This document shows, one piece after another, positions 62,291 through 64,000 of a stretch of DNA of 64,000 bases. The notes below the pieces were generated by a model. It was not told where the DNA came from and did no database searches. It was given only the letters and a program-made list of their open reading frames with translations. The translations under genes and the position numbers were made by a program. Every line of letters begins with the position of its first letter. Positions within the stretch are counted from its first letter, which is position 1. Source of the DNA: Nocardiopsis coralli (GTDB lineage: Bacteria > Actinomycetota > Actinomycetes > Streptosporangiales > Streptosporangiaceae); assembly GCF_014892575.1 (NCBI RefSeq), contig NZ_JADBGI010000001.1:368353-432352 (forward strand). Reading direction: 5' to 3'.

Positions 62291-63178
62291 ATGTCACGTT
62301 TCACCTCCCCCGATTTCCTCAAAGCCACAGGGGGGAACCGCACACGGGCCGAACCACCGCCCCTGGTGGACCTCAGCCGGCCCACCCTGGCCCGGCTCAC
62401 GTCCTTCCAGCTCGGGGGCAAGGACCACTTCGACGTCGACCGTGAGCTGGCCCTGCGGGCCGACCGCGCCGCACACGGCTTCAAGGACCTCGTCGAGGGC
62501 GAACGCGCCTTCCTCCAGCGCGCCGTACGCCACCTGGCCCGCGAACACGGCATCGACCAGTTCCTGCAGTTCGGCGCCGGACTCCCCACCCCCGGCGACC
62601 CCCACCAGATCGCGCTCGAACACGTGCCCGGCGCCCGGGTCCTCTACGCCAGCGACGACCCCGCGGTCGTCGCCCACAACCGGGCCATGCTCACCGACGG
62701 CGAGACCACGACCGTCGTGCACGGTTCCCCCGCCCGCCCCGAGGAACTCCTGCGCGACCCGGAACTGCGCCGCTTCCTCGACCTCGAGCGCCCCGTCGGG
62801 CTGCTGCTGTCCGGGGCCCTGTCCCACGTGCACGACAGCGACGACCCCGCCGGCTGCACCGCGGCCCTGCGCGAGGCCCTCGCCCCCGGCAGCCACCTGG
62901 TCCTGAGCCACTTCTGCCGCCCCGACCCGGGCTCCCACCCCAGGGACGCGCTCCGCGCCCAGCAGCTCGAACGCACCTTCCTGGACCAGCTCGGCACCGG
63001 ACGCTGGCGCACGCGCGCCGAGATCGAGGGCTTCTTCGACGGGTGGCGCCTGCGCGAGCCCGGGCTCATCGACGTGCAGTACTGGCGGCCGCTTCCGTCC
63101 TCGCCGCCGGTGCACGGCAGTTACCAGATGCCCGCACGCAACCGCCGGCTGCTGGTCGGCGGGGTGGCCTCGCTCTGA
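62291..63178 (+). CDS. SAM-dependent methyltransferase, DUF574 family
   Basis: A 295-residue member of the large actinobacterial DUF574 family. It begins PPLVDLSRPTLARLTSFQLGGKDHFDVDRELA, with a SAM-binding segment QFLQFGAGLPTPGDPHQIA and the acidic ribose contact VLYASDDPAVVAHNRAML. Substrates of the family are largely unknown. ATG at 62291 with GAGGA upstream; an in-frame GTG 42 nt upstream is less likely. It stands alone with its own AT-rich leader. Confidence 0.87.
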   Translation: MSRFTSPDFLKATGGNRTRAEPPPLVDLSRPTLARLTSFQLGGKDHFDVDRELALRADRAAHGFKDLVEGERAFLQRAVRHLAREHGIDQFLQFGAGLPTPGDPHQIALEHVPGARVLYASDDPAVVAHNRAMLTDGETTTVVHGSPARPEELLRDPELRRFLDLERPVGLLLSGALSHVHDSDDPAGCTAALREALAPGSHLVLSHFCRPDPGSHPRDALRAQQLERTFLDQLGTGRWRTRAEIEGFFDGWRLREPGLIDVQYWRPLPSSPPVHGSYQMPARNRRLLVGGVASL

Positions 63179-63255
63179 CCGCACGCCCCACACCGTCCTG
63201 ACGCGCACCGCATCCAGGGCCGGGTGGGGCGGCCGTGTGCCCTGTGTGCGCACAC

Positions 63256-63286
63256 GAAAAAGGGCCCTTCCCTCGGGAAGGACCCT
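63256..63286 (-). terminator. Intrinsic terminator of the tRNA-Asn array
   Basis: On the minus strand GGGTCCTTCC...GGAAGGGCCC is followed directly by TTTTT, 7 nt past the 3' end of the last tRNA-Asn. Textbook form. Confidence 0.9.
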
Positions 63287-63292
63287 CGCGCG

Positions 63293-63365
63293 CTCCCACG
63301 ACTGGGCTCGAACCAGTGACCTATCGGTTAACAGCCGATTGCTCTGCCAACTGAGCTACGCGGGA
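63293..63365 (-). tRNA. tRNA-Asn (GUU), distal copy
   Basis: 73 nt, full cloverleaf with anticodon GTT in loop CTGTTAA, acceptor TCCCGCG/CGTGGGA and discriminator G. Base pair 5:68 is G-U. CCA is not encoded. Confidence 0.95.
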
Positions 63366-63520
63366 TGGAATTATCGCCTCTGCCGGCCCTCGCGGCCCCG
63401 CTCGGGCTGTTCCCAGCCTAGCGCCTCCGCGGGGGTGTTCGCGACACCGGTTCCGATGCCGCCCGCGGTGGGCGCCCGGCCGGAGGCCTCACGGGCGGAC
63501 CCGGTCGACCTCAACGGGAG

Positions 63521-63593
63521 CTCCCGCGACTGGGCTCGAACCAGTGACCTATCGGTTAACAGCCGATTGCTCTGCCAACTGAGCTACGTGGGA
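63521..63593 (-). tRNA. tRNA-Asn (GUU), middle copy
   Basis: Identical to the other copies except in the acceptor stem: TCCCACG/CGCGGGA, so pair 5:68 is an A-C mismatch. Anticodon GTT. Confidence 0.92.
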
Positions 63594-63748
63594 TGGAATT
63601 ATCGCCTCTGCCGGACCTCGCGGCCCCGCTCGGGCTGTTCCCAGCCTAGCGCCTCCGCGGGGGTGTTCGCGACACCGTTTCCGATGCCGCCCCCGGTGGG
63701 CGCCCGGCCGGAGGCCTCACGGGCGGACCCGGTCGACCTCAACGGGAG

Positions 63749-63821
63749 CTCCCGCGACTGGGCTCGAACCAGTGACCTATCGGTTAACAGCCGATTGCTC
63801 TGCCAACTGAGCTACGCGGGA
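63749..63821 (-). tRNA. tRNA-Asn (GUU), proximal copy
   Basis: Acceptor TCCCGCG/CGCGGGA with a proper G-C pair at 5:68; otherwise identical to the other two copies. It is the first transcribed copy and has a different upstream flank. Confidence 0.95.
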
Positions 63822-63987
63822 TGGCTTGTGCGCCCCGGCCTGCTGCTGCGGACCGCGGCGACACCTCCTAGCCTAGCGCGGTTCCGGAGTGCTCGTGACG
63901 GTGTCGGCAGTGTGGCCCCCGACACGACCGGGTAACGTCTGTCCACGGATCACGCCCATCGCCGACGAGGCCTGTAAAGAGGGACCC

Positions 63988-64000
63988 ATGCGTTACCGGA
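63988..64000 (+). CDS. Start of a gene running off the window
   Basis: An ATG at 63988 follows AAGAGGGA by a good distance and opens M-R-Y-R at the window edge. Too short to identify. Confidence 0.4.

Larger units (their letters stand above)
63293..63821 (-). repeat. 228-bp tandem direct repeat carrying tRNA-Asn genes
   Basis: The unit of 73-nt tRNA plus 155-nt spacer repeats with a period of exactly 228 bp (tRNA starts at 63821, 63593, 63365). The two spacers differ at only three positions. The repeat ends with the third tRNA; the flank beyond 63821 is unrelated. Confidence 0.93.

Noticed and set aside
63366..63376. GATAAT as a -10 promoter for individual tRNA-Asn copies
   Set aside because: It ends only 4 nt before the mature tRNA 5' end, which would place the transcription start inside the tRNA.
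63293..63821. CRISPR-like regular repeats
   Set aside because: The repeated elements are complete tRNA-Asn genes with near-identical spacers, not short repeats with diverse spacers.

Overview
The window looks like chromosomal DNA of a high-GC actinomycete, most likely Nocardiopsis or a close relative in the Nocardiopsaceae. The evidence is a pgsA / acyltransferase / pimA phosphatidylinositol-mannoside cluster, a cvnA-D conservon, frequent GTG starts with GA-rich ribosome binding sites, DUF574 and DUF885 proteins, and a beta-glucosidase / celR pair with the 14-bp core operator known from Thermobifida fusca. I see no phage, insertion sequence, integrase or CRISPR array, so this reads as core and near-core chromosome.

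Layout. 1-4.4 kb: end of a sugar-phosphate isomerase gene, a HAD hydrolase, ruvC, a PPOX-type flavin/F420 protein, and a divergent LysR / tartrate-type dehydrogenase pair. 4.5-11.8 kb: a long leftward block with DUF4282, yebC, pdxT, pdxS, a membrane protein, pimA, a PIM acyltransferase, pgsA and a HIT protein. 11.9-20.5 kb: a DUF885 peptidase, the conservon cvnA-B-C-D, and a secreted M15 carboxypeptidase. 20.5-26.6 kb: a FAH-like protein, celR, a GH1 beta-glucosidase with a CelR box, and metN-I-Q. 27.3-36.3 kb: two exported proteins, metE under a cobalamin riboswitch, and two tandem paralogous polysaccharide deacetylases. 36.5-44.4 kb: pyrD translationally coupled to a PAC2 protein, an ABC-class ATPase, a hypothetical, PhzF, Lrp, and an unusual double-psi-barrel-like membrane protein. 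45-48.9 kb: kynU and kynA with a divergent Lrp, DUF4031 and an HD protein. 49-55.6 kb: an MFS transporter, a DeoR regulator divergent from a degenerate GDPD-like protein, a TetR-like regulator, an SGNH hydrolase and a membrane protein. 55.8-64 kb: tRNA-Met, mdh, a DEAD/DEAH helicase with a DUF3516-type tail, an orphan winged-helix regulator, a split RibD-like deaminase/reductase pair, a DUF574 methyltransferase, and three tandem tRNA-Asn genes in a 228-bp direct repeat.

Functional themes are envelope lipid synthesis (PIM pathway), PLP synthesis (PdxST), methionine uptake and synthesis (MetNIQ, B12-regulated MetE), cellobiose use (BglC/CelR), tryptophan breakdown (KynA/KynU) and cell-wall remodelling (M15, two CE4 deacetylases, coiled-coil exported proteins). 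The observations I rate highest are the tRNA-Asn array, whose copies appear to have exchanged acceptor-stem halves, the GDPD-like protein that has lost catalytic residues, the barrel-domain membrane protein with no signal peptide, and the interrupted pdxST-yebC-ruvC neighbourhood. I did not find one convincing new multi-gene system. Most of the window is recognisable housekeeping.
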